A stretch of 42,464 nucleotides of DNA, from contig CAYRBD010000018.1 of assembly GCA_964422465.1 (NCBI GenBank), positions 1 to 42,464 on the forward strand. The letters run 5' to 3'. A model generated the notes under the pieces. It searched no databases. It saw only the letters and a program-made list of their open reading frames with translations, and was not told where the DNA came from. This document shows, piece after piece, positions 1 to 8,566 of the stretch; position 1 is the stretch's first letter; each line of letters starts with the position of its first letter. This DNA is from FW021-bin31 sp964422465 (GTDB lineage: Bacteria; Bacteroidota; Bacteroidia; Chitinophagales; Chitinophagaceae). The position numbers and the translations under genes were made by a program.

Positions 1-5
1 TCATA

Positions 6-547
6 CTTCACTATCTATCCATCGAAAAAATAGGATTGAAACCTCATTGCCGGCGCTGAAGACGTTTCCGGGTTCACTCTTCACTATCTATCCATCGAAA
101 AAATAGGATTGAAACATTGAATGGTTTTAAGCCGCGGCTTAATATCCCAATCTTCACTATCTATCCATCGAAAAAATAGGATTGAAACATGGTCGGACTG
201 TTTGCTAAGAACTATTTGAAGTTTTGCTTCACTATCTATCCATCGAAAAAATAGGATTGAAACATACACTTTTATACTTGCCTACCGACTACGACAGCAC
301 TTCACTATCTATCCATCGAAAAAATAGGATTGAAACAAGATAAAAAAACCGCAAAATAATGGCAGGCCCAACTTCACTATCTATCCATCGAAAAAATAGG
401 ATTGAAACTAAAGAAAAACGGTCAGGCGATGAAGGGCTTTCAGGAACTTCACTATCTATCTATCGAAAAAATAGGATTGAAACCCTGAAATGAAGGTGCA
501 TAAAGTTGAGAGTTTCTCTCTTCACTATCTATCCATCGAAAAAATAG
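6..547 (+). CRISPR. CRISPR array, distal end (7 full repeats plus 1 truncated)
   Basis: A 37-base repeat beginning CTTCACTATCTATCC and ending AGGATTGAAAC occurs at 6-42, 79-115, 152-188, 227-263, 300-336, 372-408 and 447-483. A truncated copy lies at 520-547, where the sequence diverges after AAAATAG. The seven spacers are 35 to 38 bases long and unrelated to each other. The 447 copy has one C-to-T change (CTATCTATCTATCG). The ATTGAAAC end on the plus strand and the decayed last repeat suggest transcription left to right, with the leader beyond the window start. This repeat end is common in type I and type III arrays. No cas gene is in the window, so the type cannot be fixed. Short open frames here are artefacts of the repeat. 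Confidence 0.98.
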
Positions 548-670
548 CTACATCAAATTTTTGAAAGCAATTCACAACCATTTAGACTTATTGTATCTCA
601 CTTTTCATGGAGGCTAAATAAAAAATGGGAGAACGTGGAATTTTTTTCTACAGGAATGTGTATTGAATAA

Positions 671-703
671 AAGCAGTTACGAAATAAGTATTCATAACTG
701 CTT
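671..703 (-). terminator. Probable intrinsic terminator of the tRNA-Lys gene
   Basis: A perfect 9-base inverted repeat (AAGCAGTTA at 671-679, TAACTGCTT at 695-703) encloses a 15-base loop. Read on the minus strand it lies 11 bases past the tRNA 3' end and is followed by TTATT. The stem is AT-rich, so termination strength is uncertain. The rest of 548-713 shows no gene. Confidence 0.5.
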
Positions 704-713
704 GATGACTAAG

Positions 714-786
<73 letters not shown>

Positions 787-790
787 GCTG

Positions 791-821
791 CAAAAGTAGT
801 TTAAAATAATTTTTTTTCAAA
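791..821 (-). promoter_or_regulatory. Bacteroidota-type promoter of tRNA-Lys
   Basis: On the minus strand a TTTG element (818-821) is followed after 19 bases by TACTTTTG (791-798), matching the Bacteroidota consensus TTTG-N17-23-TAnnTTTG. The -7 box ends 4 bases before the mature tRNA 5' end, so any 5' leader would be very short. Confidence 0.75.
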
Positions 822-881
822 GGAAATTGTTAACCTATAACTGACAGGCGATTTTCTCTTTTTCGTTTTACTGAAATTGCC

Positions 882-889
882 TATATTTG
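882..889 (+). promoter_or_regulatory. Candidate -7 box of the thiolase gene
   Basis: TATATTTG matches TAnnTTTG and sits 21 bases before the ATG at 911. No clear TTTG -33 element is seen at the expected distance. The box covers the upstream TTG (887), which argues that this TTG is not the start codon. Confidence 0.5.
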
Positions 890-910
890 GATAAAATAAA
901 GGGGCTCAAA

Positions 911-2086
911 ATGGAGGAAGCATATATAGTAGCCGGTTACCGCAGTGCGGTAGGGAAAGCCAAAAAAGGAGGATTCCGTTTTTTTAGGTCTGATGACCTG
1001 GCAGTAGAAGTTATCAAAGGACTGTTGGGTTCTGTTCCCCAGGTAGAAAAAAAATTAGTTGATGACGTCATAGTAGGTAATGCCGTACCGGAGGCGGAGC
1101 AGGGTTTGCAAATAGGCAGACGAATATCGGTACGGGTTATCGGAGATCAAACTCCGGGGATGACGGTTAACCGTTATTGTGCATCCGGTCTGGAGACCAT
1201 TGCCATCGCCACCGCCAAAATTCGAAGTGGGATGGCGCAATGTATTATAGCCGGAGGCACAGAAAGTATGAGCATGGTACCGATGACAGGATGGAAAACC
1301 GCTCCTAACTATGAAGTAGCACGTACCCATCCGGATTATTACCTGGGGATGGGGCTGACTGCGGAAGCTGTTTCAAAAGAATATGGCATTTCAAGAGAGG
1401 CACAGGATAAATTTTCCTACGAATCTCACCAAAAGGCGCTAAAAGCTCAAAAAGAACATTTGTTTAAGGAAGAAATCCTACCCATTACGGTGGAAGAGGT
1501 TTATGTAGATAAAAATAACAAACGGGCTGTCCGGAGCTATGTAGTGGATAAAGATGAAGGGCCGAGAGCAGATACTTCCTTGGAAATACTGGCTAAATTA
1601 AGACCTGTTTTTGCCTCAAAAGGAACTGTGACGGCTGGCAACTCCTCTCAAACTTCAGACGGCGCAGCTTTCGTTATGCTAGTGAGTGGATCGTTATGTA
1701 AGTCATTGGATTTGAAGCCAATAGCCCGTCTGATGTCTGCTGCTGTTGCAGGAGTTCCTCCGCGGATTATGGGAGTAGGCCCGGTAGAAGCTGTTCCCAA
1801 AGCCTTAAAAATGGCCGGTATGAAACTGGCAGATATAGACCTGATAGAACTTAATGAGGCTTTTGCAGCCCAGTCGCTTGCGGTAGTTCAGAAACTGGGT
1901 ATAGATCCCCAAAAGCTCAATATCAAAGGTGGGGCCATTGCTTTAGGGCATCCGTTAGGTTGTACAGGTTGCAAATTAACGATTCAAAATATACACGATC
2001 TCAGAAGGCTGAATAAAAGATATGGGTTGATAACAGCTTGCGTAGGTGGTGGTCAGGGTATTGCCGGAGTTATTGAAAGGTTGTGA
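911..2086 (+). CDS. Acetyl-CoA C-acyltransferase (thiolase family)
   Basis: A 391-aa thiolase, the normal length for the family. It should catalyse CoA-dependent cleavage or condensation of 3-ketoacyl-CoA in the cytoplasm. All three catalytic blocks are present: the acylated cysteine in NRYCASGLETIAIA, the histidine in GGAIALGHPLGCTG, and the C-terminal cysteine in CVGGGQG. The NEAFAAQ motif is also present. The segment PEAEQGLQIGR resembles FadA-type degradative thiolases more than acetoacetyl-CoA thiolases, but substrate length cannot be settled from sequence. ATG 911 is preferred over an in-frame TTG at 887, which lies inside a promoter-like box. GGGG lies 7 bases before the ATG. The gene stands alone, without a visible fadB partner; the next stretch is an assembly gap. 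Confidence 0.93.
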   Translation: MEEAYIVAGYRSAVGKAKKGGFRFFRSDDLAVEVIKGLLGSVPQVEKKLVDDVIVGNAVPEAEQGLQIGRRISVRVIGDQTPGMTVNRYCASGLETIAIATAKIRSGMAQCIIAGGTESMSMVPMTGWKTAPNYEVARTHPDYYLGMGLTAEAVSKEYGISREAQDKFSYESHQKALKAQKEHLFKEEILPITVEEVYVDKNNKRAVRSYVVDKDEGPRADTSLEILAKLRPVFASKGTVTAGNSSQTSDGAAFVMLVSGSLCKSLDLKPIARLMSAAVAGVPPRIMGVGPVEAVPKALKMAGMKLADIDLIELNEAFAAQSLAVVQKLGIDPQKLNIKGGAIALGHPLGCTGCKLTIQNIHDLRRLNKRYGLITACVGGGQGIAGVIERL

Positions 2087-2112
2087 TGAGAAAAGACAGT
2101 TGGCGATATCGG

Positions 2113-2133
2113 TTAGTCATTAGTCATTAGTCA
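2113..2133 (+). repeat. Short tandem repeat TTAGTCA
   Basis: Three overlapping copies of TTAGTCA give TTAGTCATTAGTCATTAGTC (plus a final A). The reverse complement of the same word recurs at 24673-24704 between hemD and gldK, so this looks like a dispersed intergenic repeat family. It precedes the assembly gap. Confidence 0.6.
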
Positions 2134-2165
2134 GGTCAATTGGTTAGGGACATGAAGCAAATGGT

Positions 2166-2377
2166 GTAACAGCGTTGCCATGAGTCGAAACTTGGTGGTT
2201 GTGCGCGGTTGTTAGCGGNNNNNNNNNNNNNNNNNNNNNNNNNNNNNNNNNNNNNNNNNNNNNNNNNNNNNNNNNNNNNNNNNNNNNNNNNNNNNNNNNN
2301 NNNNNNNNNNNNNNNNNNTAAAATCAGGGGATTGGAGATTGAAGATTGGAGATGACGGGAGCGTAACAGCGTTGCCA
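2166..2377. repeat. 15-base direct repeats bracketing the assembly gap
   Basis: GTAACAGCGTTGCCA occurs at 2166-2180 and again at 2363-2377, on either side of the run of Ns. The right flank also carries short GATTGGAGATTGAAGATTGG-like tandem words at 2331-2350. Repeats on both flanks suggest the assembly broke in a repetitive intergenic element. Confidence 0.6.
2219..2318. other. Assembly gap (100 Ns)
   Basis: Exactly 100 unresolved bases, the usual scaffold-gap placeholder, so the true distance is unknown. The neighbourhood of thiolase and the minus-strand secreted protein across this point depends on the scaffold join. A frame running through the Ns is not real evidence of a gene. Confidence 0.97.
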
Positions 2378-2381
2378 ATGC

Positions 2382-3041
2382 TTAATGTTTAGAAAGGTCG
2401 AAGGCTACTTTTATTCCCAGTTCAATATCCGGGAGCCAGGTTGTAGTTCTGACGCCTTTGTTTTTCACATGCTCGTTCTGCCCGGTATCAACAATCTGGT
2501 AATCATCAAAGCGGTAGGTTTTTGCTTTTACGCCCAGTCCTATATACTTATCTAGATAAAGAGAATGCCATTTATGTTGTCTTCCGATGAGCAATTGCAG
2601 GCCGGAAACATACTTAATGCTTTTTTCTTTATAGTTCTTGGAATTCAGTTGTTTTTCTTTGTTGGGGTACCATACCTTTTTGAAAAGGAGCAGGGGTTCA
2701 AAATAGATGCCTGAAGCTCTGGTTTCCAGGTTTGGCGAAATGATATAAAACCGGGCGCCCAGCCGTGCGGCGTACCCCTTCGCATTCAGATATTGATGTT
2801 CATTAATATTGGGAATGAGCTGGCCAAATTCTATCTGATTCAGGATATTGTCCCAATAATCGGTATAAATGAAGCCGCCACCGGCTTCCAACATGAAAGA
2901 AGGCGTGAAATCCTGACTTAAATATACGTCAAATTCATTCGGAAGCGTAAAGGGATTGAATTTGATAAAGGTTTTGTGCTGACTAAAGGCACAAATGGCC
3001 GGCAGCAACAAAAAAAACAGGATGGAGATACGCTTTTTCAT
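2382..3041 (-). CDS. Secreted protein, probable outer-membrane beta-barrel
   Basis: A 219-aa protein with a clear Sec signal peptide: MKKRISILFFLLLPAICAFS, cleaved before or after the Q that follows. The mature part is rich in alternating aromatic and polar residues, for example EAGGGFIYTDYWDN, ARLGARFYIIS and ELGIKVAFDL, as in small outer-membrane beta-barrels. There is no CxxC, lipobox or internal membrane helix. No specific family was recognised. ATG 3041 has the signal peptide directly behind it. The gene follows purN on the minus strand after 26 bases, so the two may be cotranscribed, though no functional link is apparent. The 3' end lies 63 bases from the assembly gap, but the stop codon is intact. 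Confidence 0.8.
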   Translation of the reverse strand: MKKRISILFFLLLPAICAFSQHKTFIKFNPFTLPNEFDVYLSQDFTPSFMLEAGGGFIYTDYWDNILNQIEFGQLIPNINEHQYLNAKGYAARLGARFYIISPNLETRASGIYFEPLLLFKKVWYPNKEKQLNSKNYKEKSIKYVSGLQLLIGRQHKWHSLYLDKYIGLGVKAKTYRFDDYQIVDTGQNEHVKNKGVRTTTWLPDIELGIKVAFDLSKH

Positions 3042-3067
3042 GTCCCTAATTTGCCCATAAGATACGA

Positions 3068-3649
3068 TTAATCTTTGAGATTCTCCCGAATTATTTTTTC
3101 AACGGCCACGGGGAACCATCTGTGTTCTAGCTGCTGCACTTTTTGTGCCAGACTTTTAGCATCGTCTTCCGGACGTACCGCGCATTTTTTTTGAAGAATG
3201 ATCTTACCCTCATCGTAGTTTTCATTTATAAAATGAATGGTAATGCCACTTTCTATTTCACCGTGGTCAATAACCGCCGCATGAACATGATGGCCATACA
3301 TGCCCCTGCCTCCATACTTTGGCAACAGGGCCGGATGAATATTAATAATTTTGTCAGGATATTGACGGATAAGGAATTGCGGTATTTTCAACAAGAAGCC
3401 GGCCAGTACAATGAGATCAATCTTTTTGCGACTCAGGTGTAGCAATAGGAAGGAAGGATCATACAACATTTCTTTGTTTATGACCAGCGTCGGAATATGT
3501 TCGGCTTCAGCTATCCGGAGGACCCCGGCACTTTTTTTATTGGAGACTACCAAGGCTACGCTTGCCAGGTCAGAGGTCTTGAAGTGCGAAATGAGTCTTT
3601 GGGCATTCGTTCCGGTGCCACTGGCGAATATGGCAATATTTTGTTGCAC
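3068..3649 (-). CDS. purN: Phosphoribosylglycinamide formyltransferase
   Basis: GAR transformylase of de novo purine synthesis, transferring formyl from 10-formyl-THF to glycinamide ribonucleotide. It has the N-terminal phosphate-binding block IAIFASGTGTNAQR, the catalytic Asn and His in INIHPALLPKYGG, and the catalytic Asp in NYDEGKII. No ATG start exists: the frame extends to a TTG at 3706 and another at 3679. GTG 3649 gives 193 aa starting MQQNIAIFASG, which matches the compact N-terminus usual in the family; the extra 19 residues of the longer form are basic and look unconserved. An AGAGGAAA purine stretch lies upstream of the TTG at 3679, so the start remains open. It is divergent from actA. 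Confidence 0.93.
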   Translation of the reverse strand: MQQNIAIFASGTGTNAQRLISHFKTSDLASVALVVSNKKSAGVLRIAEAEHIPTLVINKEMLYDPSFLLLHLSRKKIDLIVLAGFLLKIPQFLIRQYPDKIINIHPALLPKYGGRGMYGHHVHAAVIDHGEIESGITIHFINENYDEGKIILQKKCAVRPEDDAKSLAQKVQQLEHRWFPVAVEKIIRENLKD

Positions 3650-3786
3650 GGTTGTTTTTAATTGAACTTTCTGCGGCAAGTTCTGTTTATTTCCTCTTTT
3701 TGACAAGATTTTGTGGTTTATCGCTCTGTTTTTCCCTTTTTCTAAAAAAATATTTCTAATTTTATAACCAGATAAAAAAAAATAGA

Positions 3787-3794
3787 TACATTTG
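3787..3794 (+). promoter_or_regulatory. Candidate distal promoter -7 box upstream of actA
   Basis: TACATTTG matches TAnnTTTG within the AT-rich purN/actA intergenic region. The upstream -33 element is poor. It may be a second start point ahead of the better promoter at 3850-3882. Confidence 0.35.
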
Positions 3795-3849
3795 TCCTAA
3801 TAAAGTGTGAAAAGGGTGGTTAGAAAAATTAGCATTTCTTTATAAATTG

Positions 3850-3882
3850 TTTGGTGAATGTCAAGTTTCTGTCTTACTTTTG
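3850..3882 (+). promoter_or_regulatory. Main promoter of the ACIII/oxidase cluster
   Basis: TTTG (3850-3853), a 21-base spacer, then TACTTTTG (3875-3882): a full match to the Bacteroidota promoter. Transcription would begin near 3889, so the ATG at 3858 cannot be the actA start on this transcript. No promoter of similar quality was noticed between the genes from actB to the SCO gene, which fits one long transcript. Confidence 0.7.
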
Positions 3883-3926
3883 TCCCGCTTTATAAATTTC
3901 ATCAGGTCTATTTTAATAATTTTATA

Positions 3927-5228
3927 ATGGCAGTGAGTAGTCTATGTAAGACCAAAATGGGGAAGATTATCTCCATCTTTACGGTCGTTAGTTGTCTTGT
4001 CCTTTTTTCTTCACAAACTTTATTGGCACAGGATGATTCCGGTTCCCCTAAGGGGGATGCAAAAGCCGGACAAACACTTTTTCAAACTAACTGTGCTTCT
4101 TGTCATAATCCAATAAAAGATATGACGGGGCCTGCCCTTAAAGATGTTAGTAAAACCATACCGGGCGGAATGGATTGGATCTATGACTGGGTTCACAACT
4201 CTTCAAAGGTCATAGCCAGTGGGGATAAATATGCTAATAACCTGTTTAATCAATGGGGACAGACCCAAATGACCCATTTCCCTCAGTTGACCAATTCTCA
4301 GATTGATGATATTATAACTTACGTCAATTCGTATGAAGCTCCGGCTGCCCCCACGGGCGGGGGAACTGCTACGGGAAAGGCTCCGGCTGCCAGTGGCGGG
4401 AATAACAGCCTGTTGTTTGGGATCATCAGTCTGATACTGGCTGTTGTGGCTCTGATCCTGCTGAGCGTGAACAAGAACCTTCGCCGCCTTGCCAACGAAA
4501 AAGAGGGGGAACCCAATTATCGCCGTATCCCTTTCTATTTGAGAAAAAGAAACATTTCTATAGTGGTTATCATATTATTTTTTGTGGGAGGATATCTTTT
4601 GGTTGATGGCGCTGCTACTATTGGTTATAGTAAGAACTACCAGCCCCGCCAGCCGATCTTTTATTCCCATAAAGTACATGCCGGTATTCAGCAAATTAAT
4701 TGCCTATATTGCCATGCTGGTGCCGAAAAAAGCCGCTATGCGATGATCCCTTCGCCCAACATTTGCATGAACTGCCACAAAGTGATTGATCATTATACGG
4801 GCAACACCCTTTACACCAAGGAAGGGGATCCGGTAGATGGTACTGCTGAAATCCATAAATTGTATGAGTATGCCGGTTGGGATCCGGAAAAGAAAGCATA
4901 CACCAAGCCCGGTAAGCCGATTGAGTGGGTAAAAGTGCATAACCTGCCGGATTATGTTTACTTTAACCATTCTCAGCATGTGAAGGTAGGTCAGGTACAA
5001 TGTCAAACCTGCCATGGCAACATTCAGAAAGAAGATGAAGTTCATCAGTATGCCACCCTCGGAATGGGATGGTGTGTGAACTGCCATCGTACGACTAAAG
5101 TACAATTTCAGGATAATGGATATTATACCATTTTCAGTAAATACGAAAAGCAAATAAAGATGCATCAGATAGATAGTGTTACTGTGGAAATGCAGGGGGG
5201 GACGGATTGTGCAAAATGTCACTATTAA
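3927..5228 (+). CDS. actA: Alternative complex III subunit ActA, hexahaem cytochrome c
   Basis: Multihaem subunit of the quinol:cytochrome c/oxidase oxidoreductase ACIII. Six CxxCH sites are visible at residues 56-60, 259-263, 280-284, 359-363, 383-387 and 428-432. The first belongs to an N-terminal class I cytochrome c-like domain (about 40-135). A Pro/Ala/Gly-rich linker and two hydrophobic segments (about 162-180 and 210-228) follow, then the pentahaem ActA core. A signal peptide ends near LLAQDD (A34). ATG 3927 was chosen because 3858 lies within the promoter; ATG 3957 (MGKIISIFTVV) is an equally good start with a more typical signal peptide. It is followed by actB after 59 bases. Confidence 0.93.
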   Translation: MAVSSLCKTKMGKIISIFTVVSCLVLFSSQTLLAQDDSGSPKGDAKAGQTLFQTNCASCHNPIKDMTGPALKDVSKTIPGGMDWIYDWVHNSSKVIASGDKYANNLFNQWGQTQMTHFPQLTNSQIDDIITYVNSYEAPAAPTGGGTATGKAPAASGGNNSLLFGIISLILAVVALILLSVNKNLRRLANEKEGEPNYRRIPFYLRKRNISIVVIILFFVGGYLLVDGAATIGYSKNYQPRQPIFYSHKVHAGIQQINCLYCHAGAEKSRYAMIPSPNICMNCHKVIDHYTGNTLYTKEGDPVDGTAEIHKLYEYAGWDPEKKAYTKPGKPIEWVKVHNLPDYVYFNHSQHVKVGQVQCQTCHGNIQKEDEVHQYATLGMGWCVNCHRTTKVQFQDNGYYTIFSKYEKQIKMHQIDSVTVEMQGGTDCAKCHY

Positions 5229-5287
5229 TTAAGCATACGAATAAGTTTGTTGTGGGAATAATTTTTAATTAAAATTTGTTTCATTAC

Positions 5288-8200
5288 ATGTCAGTAAAAA
5301 TTAGTGGTTTACCCGGTGGTGATAAACCCGATTCAGATATAAAAGACAAGAAATATTGGAAGAGCCTCGGTGAGAAAAATGATCCGGAGGGGTACCAGAA
5401 ATCTATTCACAACGAGTTCCGTGAAAAGTTGCCTTTTGATGAACCCGAGGAACTCTTGCAGGCCAAAACCCCACGTCGTGACTTTCTGAAGTATCTTGGC
5501 TTTGGAACCGCAGCAGCTACGTTGGCTGCGAGTTGCGAAATAAAAACCCGAAAGGTAATCCCTTATCTGAATAAACCGGAAGAAATTACGCCGGGAGTTC
5601 CCAACTATTATGCCTCTACTTATGCTATTGACGGAGACTATTGTCCTATTATCATAAAGACAAGAGATGGTCGTCCTATTAAAATTGAGGGCAATACGGA
5701 TTCTTCCATTACAAAAGGTGGTACTTCTGCAGTGGTGCAGGCGGCAGTGTTAAGCTTATATGACGTTACGCGGCTCCGCTTTCCTCTGGCTAAAGGAAAA
5801 GAAGCTACCTGGGAGGCTGTAGATCAGCAGGTTATCAGCGGGCTTTCCGCAGCGAGTGGGCCGGTTGTTGTGTTGACCTCGCCGGTATTAAGCCCCTCCC
5901 TAAAGAGTGCTATTAAAGCCTTTTTAGCGAAATACCCCGGCTCAAGGCATGTCGTTTATGAACCAATGTCCTACAATGGATTGCTGTTGGGTAATGAAAA
6001 AAGCTATGGCAGGCGCGCTATTCCTGCCTATCGTTTTGAAAATGCGAAATCTATAGTGAGCCTGGGCGCCGACTTCATGGGTACCTGGTTGTCTCCTATA
6101 GAATTTACAAAACAGTATATAACAAACCGTAAAATTGATCAGAAAAAGCCGGAAATGAGCCGGCATTTTCAGTTTGAAAGTGCTTTTTCATTGAGTGGAT
6201 CAAATGCAGATTACCGCTATCCTCATAAACCCTCCGATACCCCGGGTATTTTAATCGCTTTGTATAATGAAGTAGCTTCCGGTCTGGGTCAGCCTACTCT
6301 ATCGGGAGGAGACCTGAAAGATCAGGAACTAGCGAAAGGGGTCAAAAAAGCAGCTAAATCCCTGCTTGCAAACAGAGGGGCATCGCTGGTAGTTTCTGAT
6401 AACAATGACCCGAATGCACAGGTTCTGGTAAATGCCCTAAACGACATGTTGGGGAATGGCGGACACACCATAGATTGGTCGGTAGAAGTAAATTATCATA
6501 GTGGAGTAGATGCAGAAATGGAGCAATTGGTTGCCGATATGAATTCGGGAAACGTGGGAGCTCTGATTATGTATGGTGTAAATCCAATGTATGATTATTA
6601 TGCTGCTGATAAATTTGCCTCCGGTTTAAAAAAGACAGGGTTGACGATTTCCCTGAATGATCACAATGATGAAACTACACAACTTTGTGGATATGCAGCG
6701 CCTGATGATCACTTTCTTGAGAGTTGGGGAGATGCAGAACCACATACCGGTTATTATAGCTTACAGCAGCCTGGTATCTCCCGCCTGTTTAAAACGCGGC
6801 AGGCGCTTAGTACCTTTCTGAAATGGAGTGGAGCAACAGATATTGAGCCTTTAACTTATATTCAGAATTACTGGAAAGAAAATGTTTATACCAAATACGG
6901 CCAGGGTAACCAATGGCAGCGCTGGTGGGATAAAACCCTGCAACGCGGTTTAGCGGAGCCCGTTGGCCCCCCAACAGGAACATCGGCTCCTTTTGTTGGA
7001 GATGTGAATGCTGCTGCGAGTTCGCTACAGGCTTCCGCCCCTAAAGCTGGTGGCGTGGAGCTGGTTTTATATGAAAACGTGGCTATCCGCAATGGACGTC
7101 ATAGCAACAATCCCTGGCTTCAGGAAATGCCGGAGCCGCTGACCAAGTGTACCTGGGATAACTATGTTTGTGTTTCTCCGACGATGTCCCGTAAACTCAA
7201 TGCGGCTATCAACCGCTTTAATGAGGTCAATTACCATCGCCCATTGGCGAAGGTTACCGTAAATGGGAAAGATATTCTGCTTCCTATTATGGTATTGCCC
7301 GGTATTCACAAGGATGTAGTGGCAGTCGCAGTCGGTTATGGCCGTGGGGGGAATGACCTGAAAGGAGAAGAATTGAAGAAATGGCGGAATGCCATTGGGC
7401 CATCGGCGGCATCCATCGGTAGGAATGTCTATCCCTGGGTGACTTACAATGCGACTTCTCAAAGTCGCGTGTTCACCGCAAATAAGGTGGATATTTCCAA
7501 TACTGGTGAGACTTACCTGCTGGCTATTACACAGTCTCATAGTTCATTTGAAGGCCGTCCGATTATTGAGGAGACCACTTTAGAAAAATTTCAGGAAGAC
7601 CCCGAACATCTTCTTAAAGAGAGAAAAGAAGAGTTTTCCAAATATGGCGATGATTACGCGAAAGACGCCACTTTATATCCGCAAATACATGACTACAGCC
7701 AGGGTATCCATTGGAATATGGCTATTGACATGAATGCCTGCATAGGATGTGGCGCCTGCACCATTGCCTGTTATGCTGAGAATAACGTTTCTGTTGTTGG
7801 TAAAACGGAAGTTTCCAGAGGGCATGAAATGGCATGGATACGGATTGACCGCTACTTTGCCGGATCGGAAGAGAACCCTCAGGTTGTCTATCAGCCGATG
7901 CTTTGTCAGCAGTGTAACAATGCGCCTTGCGAAAATGTGTGCCCGGTGGCAGCCACTTCTCACAGCGATGAAGGCCTGAATATGATGGTTTACAACCGTT
8001 GTATCGGTACCCGTTATTGTGAAAACAACTGCCCTTATAAGGTTCGTCGTTTCAACTGGCACGATTGGAATGGTGCCGACAGCTTTGATGCCAACATGTA
8101 TGACGATCCTGTAGTTGTGGATATGAATAAAGACCTGACCCGCATGGTATTGAACCCGGATGTGACAGTTAGAGCACGCGGTGTGATGGAAAAATGTATG

Positions 8201-8497
8201 TTCTGTGTACAGCGTTTGCAAATTGCCAAATTAAATGCCAAGAAGGATGGTCGTCCTGTAAAAGATGGAGAAGCCAAAACGGCTTGCCAGCAAGCCTGTC
8301 CTGCAGATGCCATTAGTTTCGGAAACATTAATGATAAAGACAGTGAAATATACAAGATCACTAAGGAGGACCAGACCATGAGGGGATATCATGTTCTTGA
8401 ACTGTTGCATACCCTGCCTAATATTACGTATTTGGCTAAGGTCAGGAATAAAGATCAGGAAGATTTCTTCCACGAAGAACCACAACATACGTTGTAA
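5288..8497 (+). CDS. actB: Alternative complex III subunit ActB, iron-sulfur protein with molybdopterin-type domain
   Basis: A 1069-aa periplasmic subunit. A twin-arginine motif (PRRDFLKYLGFG, R63-R64) precedes a hydrophobic stretch ending in LAASC, so Tat export is expected and a lipid anchor is possible. The middle is a molybdopterin oxidoreductase-like domain, which in ACIII carries no molybdenum (family knowledge). The C-terminal ferredoxin-like part begins at C818 with CIGCGACTIAC, then CQQCNNAPCENVCPV near 873, CIGTRYCENNCP, and CMFC...CQQACP. The Thr in CIGTRYC replaces a cluster cysteine, as expected for the [3Fe-4S] site. ATG 5288 is preferred over the TTG at 5276. It lies between actA and actC. 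Confidence 0.95.
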   Translation: MSVKISGLPGGDKPDSDIKDKKYWKSLGEKNDPEGYQKSIHNEFREKLPFDEPEELLQAKTPRRDFLKYLGFGTAAATLAASCEIKTRKVIPYLNKPEEITPGVPNYYASTYAIDGDYCPIIIKTRDGRPIKIEGNTDSSITKGGTSAVVQAAVLSLYDVTRLRFPLAKGKEATWEAVDQQVISGLSAASGPVVVLTSPVLSPSLKSAIKAFLAKYPGSRHVVYEPMSYNGLLLGNEKSYGRRAIPAYRFENAKSIVSLGADFMGTWLSPIEFTKQYITNRKIDQKKPEMSRHFQFESAFSLSGSNADYRYPHKPSDTPGILIALYNEVASGLGQPTLSGGDLKDQELAKGVKKAAKSLLANRGASLVVSDNNDPNAQVLVNALNDMLGNGGHTIDWSVEVNYHSGVDAEMEQLVADMNSGNVGALIMYGVNPMYDYYAADKFASGLKKTGLTISLNDHNDETTQLCGYAAPDDHFLESWGDAEPHTGYYSLQQPGISRLFKTRQALSTFLKWSGATDIEPLTYIQNYWKENVYTKYGQGNQWQRWWDKTLQRGLAEPVGPPTGTSAPFVGDVNAAASSLQASAPKAGGVELVLYENVAIRNGRHSNNPWLQEMPEPLTKCTWDNYVCVSPTMSRKLNAAINRFNEVNYHRPLAKVTVNGKDILLPIMVLPGIHKDVVAVAVGYGRGGNDLKGEELKKWRNAIGPSAASIGRNVYPWVTYNATSQSRVFTANKVDISNTGETYLLAITQSHSSFEGRPIIEETTLEKFQEDPEHLLKERKEEFSKYGDDYAKDATLYPQIHDYSQGIHWNMAIDMNACIGCGACTIACYAENNVSVVGKTEVSRGHEMAWIRIDRYFAGSEENPQVVYQPMLCQQCNNAPCENVCPVAATSHSDEGLNMMVYNRCIGTRYCENNCPYKVRRFNWHDWNGADSFDANMYDDPVVVDMNKDLTRMVLNPDVTVRARGVMEKCMFCVQRLQIAKLNAKKDGRPVKDGEAKTACQQACPADAISFGNINDKDSEIYKITKEDQTMRGYHVLELLHTLPNITYLAKVRNKDQEDFFHEEPQHTL

Positions 8498-8566
8498 TTT
8501 GAAGATAGTATAAGAGTTTAAAATTTGCCGTAAGGCAAGATCATTTATTAATATATTATTTAAGAT

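Noticed and set aside
84..269. 61-aa minus-strand frame within the CRISPR array
   Set aside because: It is made of translated repeats and spacers; the periodic protein sequence mirrors the 37-base repeat.
2136..2378. 80-aa minus-strand frame across the N run
   Set aside because: It exists only because unknown bases contain no stop codons.
3858..3926. N-terminal extension of actA from ATG 3858
   Set aside because: The ATG lies within a well-matched promoter (3850-3882), and the extra residues do not form part of the signal peptide.
7673..8221. 182-aa minus-strand frame opposite actB
   Set aside because: Shadow of the iron-sulfur coding region; the plus strand encodes clear cluster motifs.
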